Below are positions 20,451-28,885 of a DNA stretch of 64,000 nucleotides, one piece after another. Both the position numbers and the translations under genes were made by a program. The DNA lies in assembly GCF_024171925.1 (NCBI RefSeq), contig NZ_JAMTCO010000019.1, forward strand, positions 62,001 to 126,000, read 5' to 3'. Below the pieces are notes generated by a model. That model ran no database searches and was not told the DNA's origin. It was given only the letters and a program-made list of their open reading frames with translations. How positions within the stretch are numbered: position 1 is the first letter of the stretch; every line of letters starts with the position of its first letter. The stretch comes from Actinokineospora diospyrosa. GTDB lineage: Bacteria > Actinomycetota > Actinomycetes > Mycobacteriales > Pseudonocardiaceae.

Positions 20451-21826
20451 TGACCCAGCAACACATCGAGTACGTCGACCTGGAAGCGCGTGTCGCGGGG
20501 TTGATGCCGCGAGCGCGTGAAGAACTGGCCGAACTGGTCGCGTTCCGTTCGGTCGCCGACCCGCGGCTGTACCCCCGCGAGGAGTGCGAGCGGGCCGCGG
20601 AGTGGGTCCGGGGCAGTTTCGCCGAGCTCGGTTTCACCGACGCGCGGCTGACGCCCACATCCGATGGCAGCGCGGCTGTCGTGGGAAATCGGCCCTGCAA
20701 GGACCCGCAGGCGCCGACAGTGCTGCTGTACGCGCATTACGACGTCCAGCCGCCCCTCGACGAGACCGCGTGGCGAACGCCGCCGTTCCAGCTGACCGAC
20801 TCGGGAAGGCGTTGGTACGGCAGGGGAAGCGCTGACTGCAAAGGGAACATCGTCATGCACCTCACCGCGCTGCGCGCGCTCGATGGCGACATCCCGGTCA
20901 ACCTCAAGCTGGTCGTGGAGGGCTCCGAGGAGCAGGGCACCGGCGGGCTCGAGAACCTCGTCGTCGCCAACCCCGACCTGTTGCGGGCGAACACGATCCT
21001 GGTGTGCGACACGGGCAACGCCGCTGTCGGTCGACCGGCCGCGACGATCAGCCTGCGCGGCATGGTCAACGTCGTGGTCACCGTCGAGGCGCTCAGCTCC
21101 GAGTTGCACTCCGGCATGTTCGGCGGAGCGGCGCCGGACGCCCTCGCCGCGCTCGTGCTCATCCTGTCGACCTTGCGCGACCGCGAGGGCAACACGACGG
21201 TGAACGGCTTGCCGGACAGCCAAACCTGGTCCGGGGAGCAGTACCCCACCGACCGGTTCCGCTACGACGCGGAGATCCTGGACGGCGTCGAGGTGCTCGG
21301 CAGCGGTGCCGTCTCGGACATGCTCTGGGCCCGGCCCGCCCTGACCATCCTCGGGATCGACTGCCCGCCGGTGGTCGGCTCGACGGCGGCGATCGCGCCG
21401 CGGGCGGCGGCCCGGCTCAACCTGCGGATCCCGCCGGGTACCGATCCGGCCGAGGCCGAGGCCGCGCTCATCGCGCACCTGCACGCCGCCGCGCCCTGGG
21501 GCGTCCAGGTGGATGTCGAGCCCGAGGCGAAGGGGGCGCCGTTCAGCGCCGCGCGCAACGGCCCGGCCTACCGGGCGCTGGCCGCCGCGATGGGCGAGGC
21601 CTACGGCACACCGATGACCACGCTCGGCCAGGGTGGCTCGATCCCGCTCTGCGCGACCCTCGCCGACACCTACCCGGATGCCGAGATCGTCCTCATGGGA
21701 GTCGAGGAGCCCAGGTCGCTGATCCACGCACCCAACGAAAGCGTGTCGCCCGCGGAGATCGCCGCGATGGCCCGTGCGGAAGCCCTCTTCCTGCGGCGGT
21801 ACGCGACCCTCTTCGCGGCGGCGTGA
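20450..21826 (+). CDS. M20-family metallodipeptidase
   Basis: 458 residues from ATG 20450, preceded by GGAGGTGAC. The metal ligands and catalytic residues of the M20 family are present: YAHYDVQPP (His, Asp), GRGSADCKG (bridging Asp), EGSEEQGTGG (Glu pair), CDTGN (Asp) and IHAPNE (His). A dimerisation lid follows the first metal motifs. It is a cytosolic di-zinc exopeptidase acting on dipeptides or acylated amino acids. It lies between the permease and a small membrane protein in a coupled operon. Confidence 0.93.
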   Translation: MTQQHIEYVDLEARVAGLMPRAREELAELVAFRSVADPRLYPREECERAAEWVRGSFAELGFTDARLTPTSDGSAAVVGNRPCKDPQAPTVLLYAHYDVQPPLDETAWRTPPFQLTDSGRRWYGRGSADCKGNIVMHLTALRALDGDIPVNLKLVVEGSEEQGTGGLENLVVANPDLLRANTILVCDTGNAAVGRPAATISLRGMVNVVVTVEALSSELHSGMFGGAAPDALAALVLILSTLRDREGNTTVNGLPDSQTWSGEQYPTDRFRYDAEILDGVEVLGSGAVSDMLWARPALTILGIDCPPVVGSTAAIAPRAAARLNLRIPPGTDPAEAEAALIAHLHAAAPWGVQVDVEPEAKGAPFSAARNGPAYRALAAAMGEAYGTPMTTLGQGGSIPLCATLADTYPDAEIVLMGVEEPRSLIHAPNESVSPAEIAAMARAEALFLRRYATLFAAA

Positions 21827-22347
21827 GGGGACGTTCGCGGAACTGGCGGACGTGGTTCGCGCGGGTGGTCCGGCCGCACCGGCGGTGGAGCACCGAACGC
21901 GATCTCGCGCACGCGATCTACGGCACCGTCGTCGGCGCCGCGGCGATGGCCACGGCGAGCGCGCACAGCACGCTCGGCGGGGTCGTCGTCACGGTGCTGG
22001 TGACGGTCGCCGTGTACTGGGTCGCCGAGCGCTACGCGGAGGCGCTGGCGGTGGCGATCCGCGGCCCGCGCCGACGCGGCCGGGTGCTCCGGGCGATCCG
22101 GCAGGGGTGGCCGACGGTCGAGGCGGCCTACACCCCGCTGGTCGTGCTCGTCGTGTTCGTGCTGGGCACCGGGCAGCTCAGGACCGGTGTCCTGCTGGCC
22201 CTCGGTGTATCGACGGCCATGCTGAGCGTGTTGGGCCACGTGGCGGCCCGCCGTGCCGGAGCCGCGCTGCCCACAGCGATCGCCTGTGCTGTGGGCAGCG
22301 CGGCTCTCGGTGTCTCGGTGATGCTGCTCAAGACGTTCTTGCACTGA
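21823..22347 (+). CDS. Small integral membrane protein
   Basis: 174 residues from GTG 21823, overlapping the peptidase stop by four bases (GTGA). The N-terminal 30 residues are basic, then four or five hydrophobic segments follow (LGGVVVTVLVTVAVYWVAE, TPLVVLVVFVLGTGQL, GVLLALGVSTAMLSVLG, AIACAVGSAALGVSVML). I do not recognise the family. The operon context links it to the permease and peptidase, but it may simply be a passenger. A hairpin overlapping its stop codon ends the operon. Confidence 0.7.
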   Translation: MRGRSRNWRTWFARVVRPHRRWSTERDLAHAIYGTVVGAAAMATASAHSTLGGVVVTVLVTVAVYWVAERYAEALAVAIRGPRRRGRVLRAIRQGWPTVEAAYTPLVVLVVFVLGTGQLRTGVLLALGVSTAMLSVLGHVAARRAGAALPTAIACAVGSAALGVSVMLLKTFLH

Positions 22348-22371
22348 AACCCTGGCCTGCAGGGGTTTCAG
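22344..22371 (+). terminator. Hairpin at end of permease operon
   Basis: Nine-bp perfect stem CTGAAACCC (22344-22352) with GGGTTTCAG (22363-22371) and a 10-base loop. The stem includes the stop codon of the small membrane protein gene. Confidence 0.6.
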
Positions 22372-22494
22372 CCGCGACGGGTGAGGCGTGGCGTGAGCCG
22401 GGTGGCAACACTGGCGCCATGCGCAAGCGCTCAGTTCGCCCCGGGATACCGACCACGTCTGTCCACACGCACCACAGCTCGAAGGTGGCCACCG

Positions 22495-23874
22495 ATGGCT
22501 GAGCCGGGGGCGGTCAGGCGGTTGCGGGCGGTGCTGGTCCCGCTGGCGCTCGCGCAGTTCATCTGCAGCTTCGCGGGCTCGAACATGAACGTGATGATCA
22601 ACGACATCAGCGCCGACCTGGGCACGACCGTGCACGGTGTGCAGGTGGCGATCACGATCTTCCTGCTGGTGATGGCGGCGCTGATGCTGCCGGGTGGCAA
22701 GCTGACCGACCGGTTCGGCCGCAAGCGCTGCTTCATCGCCGGGCTCGCGGTCTACGGGCTCGGCGCGATCATCAGCGCGATCGCGCCGAACCTCGCTGTG
22801 CTGATCCTCGGCAACTCCATCCTCGAGGGTGTCGGCACCGCGTTGCTCATCCCGCCGGTCTACATCCTGGCGACGGTGCTCTACCCCGACCTGGCCACCC
22901 GCGCCCGCGCGTTCGGCGCGATCATGGCGATGGGCGGCGTCGGCGCCGCTGCGGGTCCGCTGATCGGCGGGTTGATCACCTCGGTGCTGAGCTGGCGGGC
23001 CGCGTTCGCGTTCCAGGCGCTGGTGATCGTGGCCATCGTGCTGCTCAGCCGCTCGATCACCGACCCGCTGCCCGCGGACCGGAGCAGGACCGTCGACGTC
23101 ACCGGTGCGGTGCTGTCCGCGGTCGGGCTCGTCCTGGTGGTCTCGGGGATCCAGTTCGCCAGCAAGAACGTCTGGCTGATGGTCGGCCTGCTGCTCGCGG
23201 GCGGGCTCACCCTGGTCTGGTTCTTCCGGTCGGTGCGGGCCAAGGAACGAGCGGGCCAGGAGCCGCTGATCCCGACCATCGTGTTCCGCGACCGCGCGTC
23301 CAACCTCGGTCTGATCACCCAGAACGCGCAGTGGCTGGTGCTCATGGGGACCTCGTTCGTGACCGCCGTGTACCTGCAGGTCGTGCGCGGCTACGACGCG
23401 ATCCAGACCGGCGTCATCTTCACCTCCGCCACCGCGGGCCTGCTGGTGTCCTCGCTGGCCGCCGAGCGGCTGGCCAGGCGGCGGCCGCAGCGGACGCTGA
23501 TCATGAGCGGGTTCGTGCTCACCACCGCGGGGATCGCCGTGCTGCTCGGCCTGGTCAGCGCCTACCCGACACCGTGGGCGAGCATCCCGGGGCTGCTGCT
23601 GATCGGCCTCGGGCTCGGCGTCATGCTGACCCCCTCGGTCAACATCGTGCAGTCGAGCTTCCCCGAGGACCTGCAGGGCAGCATCTCCGGCGTCTCCCGC
23701 AGCGTGTCCAACCTGGGCTCGGCGCTCGGCACGGCCATCGCCGGGACCATCCTCATCGCCAACCCCGCGGGCCACAGCTACGCGATCGCCATGATCACCC
23801 TCGCCGCCATCGGCCTGGTCGGCCTCGCCGCGGCGACTCTCCTGCCGCGCGGCAAGGTCGCGGGGGCGAGTTGA
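22495..23874 (+). CDS. MFS transporter, DHA2/EmrB-like
   Basis: 459 residues from ATG 22495, with GAAGG upstream. The MFS motif A is present (GGKLTDRFGRKRC) and motif C lies later (GGVGAAAGPLIGGLITSVLS), the latter typical of drug:H+ antiporters. Fourteen helices fit the length and the extra hydrophobic pair near VTGAVLSAVGLVLVVSG. It would export a hydrophobic compound from the cytoplasmic membrane; the substrate is unknown. It stands apart from the NRPS region, so it is not assumed to be the cluster exporter. Confidence 0.88.
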   Translation: MAEPGAVRRLRAVLVPLALAQFICSFAGSNMNVMINDISADLGTTVHGVQVAITIFLLVMAALMLPGGKLTDRFGRKRCFIAGLAVYGLGAIISAIAPNLAVLILGNSILEGVGTALLIPPVYILATVLYPDLATRARAFGAIMAMGGVGAAAGPLIGGLITSVLSWRAAFAFQALVIVAIVLLSRSITDPLPADRSRTVDVTGAVLSAVGLVLVVSGIQFASKNVWLMVGLLLAGGLTLVWFFRSVRAKERAGQEPLIPTIVFRDRASNLGLITQNAQWLVLMGTSFVTAVYLQVVRGYDAIQTGVIFTSATAGLLVSSLAAERLARRRPQRTLIMSGFVLTTAGIAVLLGLVSAYPTPWASIPGLLLIGLGLGVMLTPSVNIVQSSFPEDLQGSISGVSRSVSNLGSALGTAIAGTILIANPAGHSYAIAMITLAAIGLVGLAAATLLPRGKVAGAS

Positions 23875-23906
23875 CGCGGGCACCGGAACCGTCGACGCTG
23901 GGCCGT

Positions 23907-24470
23907 GTGGACGATGGCACGGCACTGGGCTTGGCGGCGGCCGAGCACATCAAGAAGCACCTGGTCAGCCCTCGGGTGCGCGACGGCGTGTCGTTGCGGC
24001 CGGGACTGACCGAGGCGGAGTTGGCGGCCACGGAGGAGCTGTTCGGCTTCGAGTTCGCCGACGACCACCGCGCGATGCTCGGCGAGGTCCTGCCCGTTGG
24101 CGGCGGGTGGCCGGACTGGCGGCTGGGCGATATCGACCCGGTGCGCAGGCAGGTCGACTGGCCGGTGGACGGCGTGCTGTTCGACGTGTCCGAGAACGAG
24201 TTCTGGCACCGGGACTGGGGCCCGCGCCCACCCGAGGTCCACGCGGCGGTCGAGGTGGCGCGAACGCACCTGGCGACGGTGCCCCGGATGATCCCGATCG
24301 TCAGCCACCGCTGCCTCCCCGGCGGGCGCGGGACCTCCGGCTACCCGGTCCTGTCCATGTACCAGACCGACATCATCTACTACGGGGACAACCTGCTGTC
24401 CTTCTTCACGCACGCCGACAAGCCGCATGTGCACCCCAAACCGATCCGGTTCTGGGACGACCTGCTGTAG
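23907..24470 (+). CDS. SMI1/KNR4 (SUKH)-like protein
   Basis: 187 residues from GTG 23907; a TTG at 23871 that overlaps the MFS stop is an alternative start. The stretch LTEAELAATEELFGFEFADD, then HRAMLGEVLPVG and GWPDW, matches the SUKH/SMI1-KNR4 pattern common in actinomycetes, with LSMYQTDIIYYGDNL near the end. SUKH proteins are often immunity proteins for polymorphic toxins, but many stand-alone copies have no toxin partner, and none is adjacent here. A strong terminator follows. Confidence 0.65.
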   Translation: MDDGTALGLAAAEHIKKHLVSPRVRDGVSLRPGLTEAELAATEELFGFEFADDHRAMLGEVLPVGGGWPDWRLGDIDPVRRQVDWPVDGVLFDVSENEFWHRDWGPRPPEVHAAVEVARTHLATVPRMIPIVSHRCLPGGRGTSGYPVLSMYQTDIIYYGDNLLSFFTHADKPHVHPKPIRFWDDLL

Positions 24471-24474
24471 GTGT

Positions 24475-24506
24475 CGAGTGGGCCGGGCGTGTGCCCGGCC
24501 CACTCG
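24475..24506. terminator. Bidirectional terminator
   Basis: Perfect 14-bp stem, CGAGTGGGCCGGGC (24475-24488) with 24493-24506, and a GTGT loop. It lies between convergent genes, four bases past one stop and 18 bases from the other. Confidence 0.9.
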
Positions 24507-24523
24507 AGGCTCGCACCTCGGGT

Positions 24524-24916
24524 TCAGACGAGGGTCACGCAGACGAAGCCGTAGTCGGTCCAGTAGGACGGGGTGACCTTGAACCACGCTGTGCCGCACA
24601 CGTAGGGGGCGGCGCCGTACCAGGTCTGGTTGAGGGGCGCGGTGAAGCCCACGGCGGATTGCGAGTCGGGGTTGCTGAAGTCGAACGTGGGGCCCTTCAA
24701 CTGGAAGTGGCCGTAGAACGGGCCGCAGTTGTTGGCCACGCTGGCCGAGGCCACGTTCCAGGAGGTCGGGCCGGTGCGGGTGTAGTCGACCGACACCCGC
24801 ACGCAGCGGTTCGCCCCTTCGACGGCCGCGCTCGCGGTGGGGGCACCGACAACGGCGATCCCGGCGGTGGCCAGGAGCGCGCACGCCCCCGCCACCATTC
24901 TTCGCACAATGGACAC
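24524..24916 (-). CDS. Secreted small protein of unknown function
   Basis: 130 residues. Clear Sec signal peptide: basic start (MSIVRRM), hydrophobic core (AGACALLATAGIAVVGA) and an Ala-x-Ala cleavage site in TASAAVEG. The mature part of about 100 residues is beta-rich and Tyr/Trp-rich, with four Cys (NRC, NNCG, YVCG, FVCV) that could form two disulfides outside the cell. I do not recognise a family. It could be a carbohydrate-binding or inhibitor-like extracellular module, but nothing in the sequence decides this. Confidence 0.8.
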   Translation of the reverse strand: MSIVRRMVAGACALLATAGIAVVGAPTASAAVEGANRCVRVSVDYTRTGPTSWNVASASVANNCGPFYGHFQLKGPTFDFSNPDSQSAVGFTAPLNQTWYGAAPYVCGTAWFKVTPSYWTDYGFVCVTLV

Positions 24917-25452
24917 TGTTCCACGCCTTTCGATGCGGGGCAGCCGAATGCGACGCCCCGAGGAGCGTAACCGCGCCGAGCCGGTTCCCCGCTGCTCTTT
25001 CCGGGCGCACCTGATCTTCCCTAGGAAGCACGACTATTCGCGCCCGCCGAGCATCTCATCGCCATGGATTTCTCTGCGGTGGTCAAACAGCATCAGGGCC
25101 GAGTGACTCGCGCGTCGAGACATCATCGCCGCACGTCAGACCGCACGCGGCAAGATCAACTGATGGAAGAGGCCCCCGATATACAGCCTAGCTGGGCGCA
25201 CCGACAGGAACCGTCGCGCGCGTGGCTCCTGCGGATAGGTGACTCCGTTGTGGACAATCTGCGCCGTTGTGGACGGGCGACCTTGTGGACACCGTGAGCC
25301 GTTGTGAGGGTTAGCTCGGTGTGGGCGAGGAATCCGTCGATCACGTCGGGTCGGTACTGGATGCGCTTAAGGCGCTGTTTGATGATCGCCTGGAGCTGTC
25401 CGATGCCGCGGACGGGGAGCAAGATCTGTAGGACGTGCCCTAGGATCCGGCG
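24917..25452. other. Intergenic stretch with repeats, no convincing gene
   Basis: 536 bases. The first part holds the promoter region of the secreted-protein gene. At 25249-25292 are three DnaA-box-like sequences (separate entry). From 25321 to 25431 a 36-codon plus-strand frame starting GTG can be read (ESVDHVGSVLDALKALFDD), and the reverse strand across 25300-25460 also reads protein-like (QAIIKQRLKRIQYRPDVIDG). The latter could be the tail of a lost transposase, but I cannot name a family. Neither is supported by a ribosome site. Confidence 0.4.
25249..25292. repeat. Cluster of three DnaA-box-like repeats
   Basis: TGTGGACAA (25249-25257), TGTGGACGG (25268-25276) and TGTGGACAC (25284-25292) in the same orientation, 16-19 bases apart. 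The first is the exact complement of the actinomycete DnaA box TTGTCCACA; the others differ by one or two bases. They are part of longer imperfect repeats beginning CCGTTGTGGAC. This could be a DnaA-binding/titration site or a degenerate plasmid origin; no rep gene is near. Confidence 0.45.
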
Positions 25453-26208
25453 ATGGCAACCTATAGCGGACCGGATGACCTGAGCGGCACCGAGTTCATC
25501 GAGACGAACTTCGCGGGCAGCGTGTTTCGCGAGGTGGATCTGAGCGGTGTCCGGATCCGCGGTGCCCTGCTCAACGGCGCCAACCTCGACGGGGTGATCG
25601 ACGGGCTGCGGGTCAACGGCGTCGAGGTCGCACCGCTGGTCGAGGCCGAGCTGGACCGCCTGCACCCGGAGCGCACGCGACTGCGTCCGTCCACACCGGA
25701 CGGTATGCGGATCGCGTGGGAGACGGTCGAGGCGTTCTGGGCGCCGACGATGGCGCGGGTGGGATCGATGCCGGAGCAGGACGTTCACCGGTCGGTGGAC
25801 GGGGAGTGGTCGTTCGTGCAGACGCTGCGGCATCTGGTGATGGTCACCGACCTGTGGTTCGGGCAGGCGGTGCTGGGGCGGGACCGGCCGTACCACCCGC
25901 TCGGGCTGCCTGCGGCGTTCATCACCAACGGCGCGGACCTCGGCATGGACCTGGCTGCCGAGCCGAGCCTCGCCGAGGTGGCGGCGGTCCGGGCAGGCCG
26001 TGTGGCCGAGGTGCGGGAGTTTCTCGCCACCGCCACCCAGGAGGACCTGGACCGGGTCCGTGAGCCGGAGGTGCCGTCCGGCTGGCCTTCACCTGCCCCT
26101 CGTGCCGCCTCCGCGTGCCTGCAGGTCATCCTCAACGAGGAGTGGGCGCACCACAGCTTCGCCGTCCGCGACCTCGACACGATGGGAGACTCGAAGAGCG
26201 CGATCTGA
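25453..26208 (+). CDS. DinB-family protein with pentapeptide-like N-terminus
   Basis: 251 residues. Residues 1-50 look like a short pentapeptide-repeat turn (LSGTEF, ETNFAG, VDLSGV, ALLNGANLDG), followed by a four-helix DinB-like domain with a conserved His near TLRHLVMVTDLWF and another in EEWAHHSFAVRDLD, which would bind a divalent metal. Actinomycete DinB proteins include thiol-dependent transferases (mycothiol S-transferases), and many have unknown roles. It lies alone between repeat-rich stretches and a transposase remnant. A second, unrelated DinB gene is at 42583. Confidence 0.8.
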   Translation: MATYSGPDDLSGTEFIETNFAGSVFREVDLSGVRIRGALLNGANLDGVIDGLRVNGVEVAPLVEAELDRLHPERTRLRPSTPDGMRIAWETVEAFWAPTMARVGSMPEQDVHRSVDGEWSFVQTLRHLVMVTDLWFGQAVLGRDRPYHPLGLPAAFITNGADLGMDLAAEPSLAEVAAVRAGRVAEVREFLATATQEDLDRVREPEVPSGWPSPAPRAASACLQVILNEEWAHHSFAVRDLDTMGDSKSAI

Positions 26209-26220
26209 CGAGAGGGCGCA

Positions 26221-26385
26221 CGGCGGTTGCGGGTCTCGCAGACCGCGGTGTTCGGCTGGCAGCAGCGGTGGCGGCAGGGCGGGGAGCGGGCTTGGGCCTC
26301 GAAAGGGCTGGGCGGCAACCAGTGCCTGCTTGACGGCTCGCGGTTGCGGCGGCTCGCCGCCGCCCTCTGGCACTGCTGTGGATAG
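26221..26385 (+). pseudogene. Transposase N-terminal remnant (IS630-like helix-turn-helix)
   Basis: A 54-codon open stretch ending at TAG 26383-26385 without its own start. It reads RRLRVSQTAVFGWQQRWRQG, then GERAWASKGLGGNQC and LDGSRLRRLAAAL, the pattern of the winged helix-turn-helix that begins IS630-type transposases of actinomycetes. The catalytic DDE part is absent; direct repeats and an inverted repeat follow. It is a degraded mobile-element trace. Confidence 0.6.
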
Positions 26386-26401
26386 ACGTTGTGGATAGAC
26401 G
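26377..26401. repeat. Tandem 12-bp direct repeat
   Basis: TGTGGATAGACG occurs at 26377-26388 and 26390-26401. Each copy contains TGTGGATAG, one base away from the complement of the DnaA box TTATCCACA. It lies at the truncated edge of the transposase remnant. Confidence 0.6.
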
Positions 26402-26424
26402 GGCTGGTTGTGGGCCGAGGTGGG

Positions 26425-26477
26425 CCATCAGGCCGGTTGTGCACAGGTGTGGCGGCGGTGGACAACCGGCCTGATGG
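26425..26477. terminator. 16-bp perfect inverted repeat, probable terminator
   Basis: CCATCAGGCCGGTTGT (26425-26440) pairs perfectly with 26462-26477 across a 21-base loop. It lies 40 bases beyond the stop of the minus-strand SARP gene, so a terminator is the simplest reading; an insertion-sequence end is the alternative. There is no T tract. Confidence 0.55.
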
Positions 26478-26518
26478 TTCACGGGTGGTTCCGCGGTGGC
26501 GGCCCCAGCATGAGACGG

Positions 26519-27318
26519 CTACCGGTGGGCGCCGACCGCTTGGGGGCCGCGTAGGGCCATGGTGTACACGCGCTGCGTCTCGTGGTCGGGCGCGACCTGC
26601 AGCTCGTCGCGCAGGCGCTTGGTGCACAGGGTGTACCAGCGCTGGGCCTGGGCCAGTTGCCCCAACTCGGCGTGGACCCGGATCAGCGTCCGGTACGAGG
26701 CCTCGTGCAGGCAGTCGATCGCCAGCATCCGCCCGCACAGGTCGATCACCGACAGGTGGTCGCCCTGGCGCAGCCGCCGTTCGGAGAGGAAGCCGAGGGC
26801 GAACAGTTGGCGGCTGCGCAGCCACTCGCGCTGGGTGGCGGCCCAGTCGTCCTGCAGGCCGGGGAGGAAGTCGCCGTCGTAGAGCTGGGTGGCCTGGGTG
26901 TAGAGGTCGTCGGCGAGGTGGAGGTTGGTGTGGCGCTGGGCGAGGTGCGCCCGGTTGATCAGGGACTCGAACTCGGTGTAGTCGATCCAGACGTTGCGGG
27001 CCTCGAGCTTGTAGCCCGAGTCGCAGGTGCGCACCCGCAGGGAGGAGTTCTCCGCCTCCGCCGGGGATTGCGCCTGGTCGAGGGATTTGCGCAACGCGTG
27101 CACCGCGACCTTGAGCGAACTGGAGTTGCCCACCCCCGACGCGCTCGGCCACAGGGCGTCGTAGAGCAGGTCGTAGGAGATGATCTGGTTGCGGTGCAGC
27201 AAGAGGATTGCAAGAGGTTTCGCGCTTTACCCGCTCGCCACCGTTCAATGGGATATCCGTTGAAGGTGACCCCGAAGGCGCCTAACGTGCGCACCGAAAT
27301 TGTGTAACCTTCACCCAT
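26519..27318 (-). pseudogene. SARP-family activator interrupted by a one-base frameshift
   Basis: Reading from ATG 27318 gives the start of an OmpR-like DNA-binding domain (SVRTLGAFGVTFNGYPIERW, RAGKARNLLQ). The frame then changes near 27206/27207: downstream residues (LLHRNQIISYDLLYDALWPS, SSLKVAVHALRKSL, then the BTAD helices to 26519) are in another frame. The expected QYLLLHRNQ would need one extra base within the Tyr codon, so a single-base deletion explains it; the repaired protein would be 266 residues, normal for a small SARP. SARPs activate antibiotic clusters by binding direct repeats. Leu12 is encoded by the rare TTA codon. It could be a true mutation or a sequencing error. Confidence 0.85.
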
Positions 27319-27593
27319 CTAGACCCCCAGTGACGGTTTGCACGGACACGCCACCGTACAAGGGCGGGGCAGAGGTTGTAAACGGCCGTCGACCAACCGG
27401 GGTAGTCCGCGCATCGGTAACACGCTGACCAGCGGGTTCACCGACGGGTAAACACTTCTGACCCAAGCTGCCGGTATCGCGAGGGCATTACGTGCCAGTT
27501 GCCAGTCGATTACGCCGACGTGGCCGGAATTCGCGCCGGGACCGGTCGCGCGAATCGTCAACGCCTGGCGACTTTCCGACGGGCGCGACGACC

Positions 27594-28397
27594 TCAGAGC
27601 GAGTTCGACCCGACCGCGGTCAGCGCACTGGTGTCGCGGCCCACCAGGAACTCCGGGCGGGTCAGCCGCAGCGGGGCGTTGCTGACGGCGTTGTAGGTCA
27701 CCAGCAGCAGCGCCCTGCGGTCGGCCGAGAGGTTGTTGGACGAGGAGTGCACGATCGACGGGTGGAACGCGTAGAGCGTGCCCGCCGGACCCGTCACCAG
27801 CTCCGTGCCGGACTCGGCCGCGAGCTTGTCCGCCACCTCGTCGGGCACGGTGTGCGCGAGGTCGGCCGACACGTGCTTGTGCCAATCGCCCTCCCCCGCG
27901 TCCCCCGCCGCGCCGCTGTCGAACAGGCCGAACCGGTGGCTACCCGGGATGACGCGCAGCGGACCGTTGCCCGCGTGGACCTCGTCGAGCAGCACCGCGA
28001 TGTTGATCGCCCGGTCGGCGGGCATCCCGTCTTCCCTGCTCCAGAAGGCGAAATCCTGGTGCCACGGCCACGCGGCGCCCTCGCCGGGCTGCTTCATGTT
28101 GACCTTGAACTGGTAGACGTACGCCTGCTCCCCGAGCAGTTGCTCGGCCATGCCGAGCAGCGCGGGCAGCCGGACGAGCCTGCGGCAGGTGTCGTCGAAA
28201 AGATGGCAACCGTGGATGCCGCGCACCACCCGGCTGCCCTTCTCGTAGACGACCTCCGGCCCGTCCCGCTCGGCCAGCGCCTCCACCCGGCCGGTCAACC
28301 GGGCGAGGGCGTCGGGGCCCAGGACCTCCGGCGAGCGGAACCACCCGTCCCGGTCGTAGCGGCTCCTGGTGCTGGACGGCTGGATCGAGTTCGTCAC
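27594..28397 (-). CDS. PhyH-family Fe(II)/2-oxoglutarate oxygenase
   Basis: 267 residues from GTG 28397, with GGGGGAGG upstream. The iron-binding facial triad is complete: HQD in WPWHQDFAFW, with the distal His in AFHPSIVHSS, and an Arg in SADRRALLLV fits 2-oxoglutarate binding. Having Asp in HxD marks it as a hydroxylase rather than a SyrB2-type halogenase. Relatives hydroxylate free or carrier-bound amino acids (EctD-like fold). It lies beside the SARP and divergent from the exporter, so it probably tailors a building block of the NRPS product. The substrate is unknown. Confidence 0.9.
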   Translation of the reverse strand: MTNSIQPSSTRSRYDRDGWFRSPEVLGPDALARLTGRVEALAERDGPEVVYEKGSRVVRGIHGCHLFDDTCRRLVRLPALLGMAEQLLGEQAYVYQFKVNMKQPGEGAAWPWHQDFAFWSREDGMPADRAINIAVLLDEVHAGNGPLRVIPGSHRFGLFDSGAAGDAGEGDWHKHVSADLAHTVPDEVADKLAAESGTELVTGPAGTLYAFHPSIVHSSSNNLSADRRALLLVTYNAVSNAPLRLTRPEFLVGRDTSALTAVGSNSL

Positions 28398-28885
28398 GGC
28401 GCCTCCCCCGGCACTCGTTCTGGCTCCGACGCGCGCGGGGCGACCACGTCGCCCACGCGCGGGAATCGCGCTGTCCGCCGCGCGGGGAATTGGTCCCCTT
28501 CGGCGGAGACCCGCCGAGGCGGCGGGGCGCGGAATTGGTTCCACCACCGAAATCCGGTGGGACCCGCGGTGCAACACTCCACTGAACCGCCCCGCGCCGC
28601 AACACCGACGGCAGTGGCAGCAAGCTGCACCGCAGCAATGACCGCTCGAATCAACCGACCGGACTGCCATTCCCGACATACGGGGCACTGCATGTTGCGC
28701 GTTCATTAACGGCAGGCGACCGACTGTCCTTTCCGAACGGCGCGGTTCGACCTGGGTCGAGTGGAGCAATGACGCGCGGCATAACCGGCGGACAACCGGC
28801 GTCGACTATCTTCACGACTGCTAGCATGCGTCACGCAGCGTCGCTGTGATTTTGCTGGCAGCCATTATTCACCTAGTGAGGTCTT
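28398..28885. other. Divergent promoter region at the edge of the NRPS cluster
   Basis: 488 bases between the PhyH gene (minus) and the exporter gene (plus). No coding frame looks convincing. The exporter start is preceded by GAGG at four to five bases. AT content rises near 28800-28880, where the exporter promoter should be. I see no clear -10/-35 pair or SARP direct repeats by eye. Confidence 0.4.

Noticed and set aside
23907..24470. SUKH-like protein as immunity partner of the RHS toxin
   Set aside because: It is 25 kb away, on the other strand and behind a terminator, so there is no link to the toxin operon.
25321..25431. 36-codon plus-strand ORF
   Set aside because: Protein-like wording but no ribosome site, short, and the reverse strand reads equally well; kept only as a note.
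27200..27212. Programmed ribosomal frameshifting in the SARP gene
   Set aside because: No slippery heptamer or downstream structure is evident, and a one-base deletion explains the data more simply.
26959..27318. A 119-residue SARP fragment taken as a separate gene
   Set aside because: After residue 37 it is Arg/Ser/Thr-rich nonsense; the true continuation is in the neighbouring frame, so this is a frameshifted gene.
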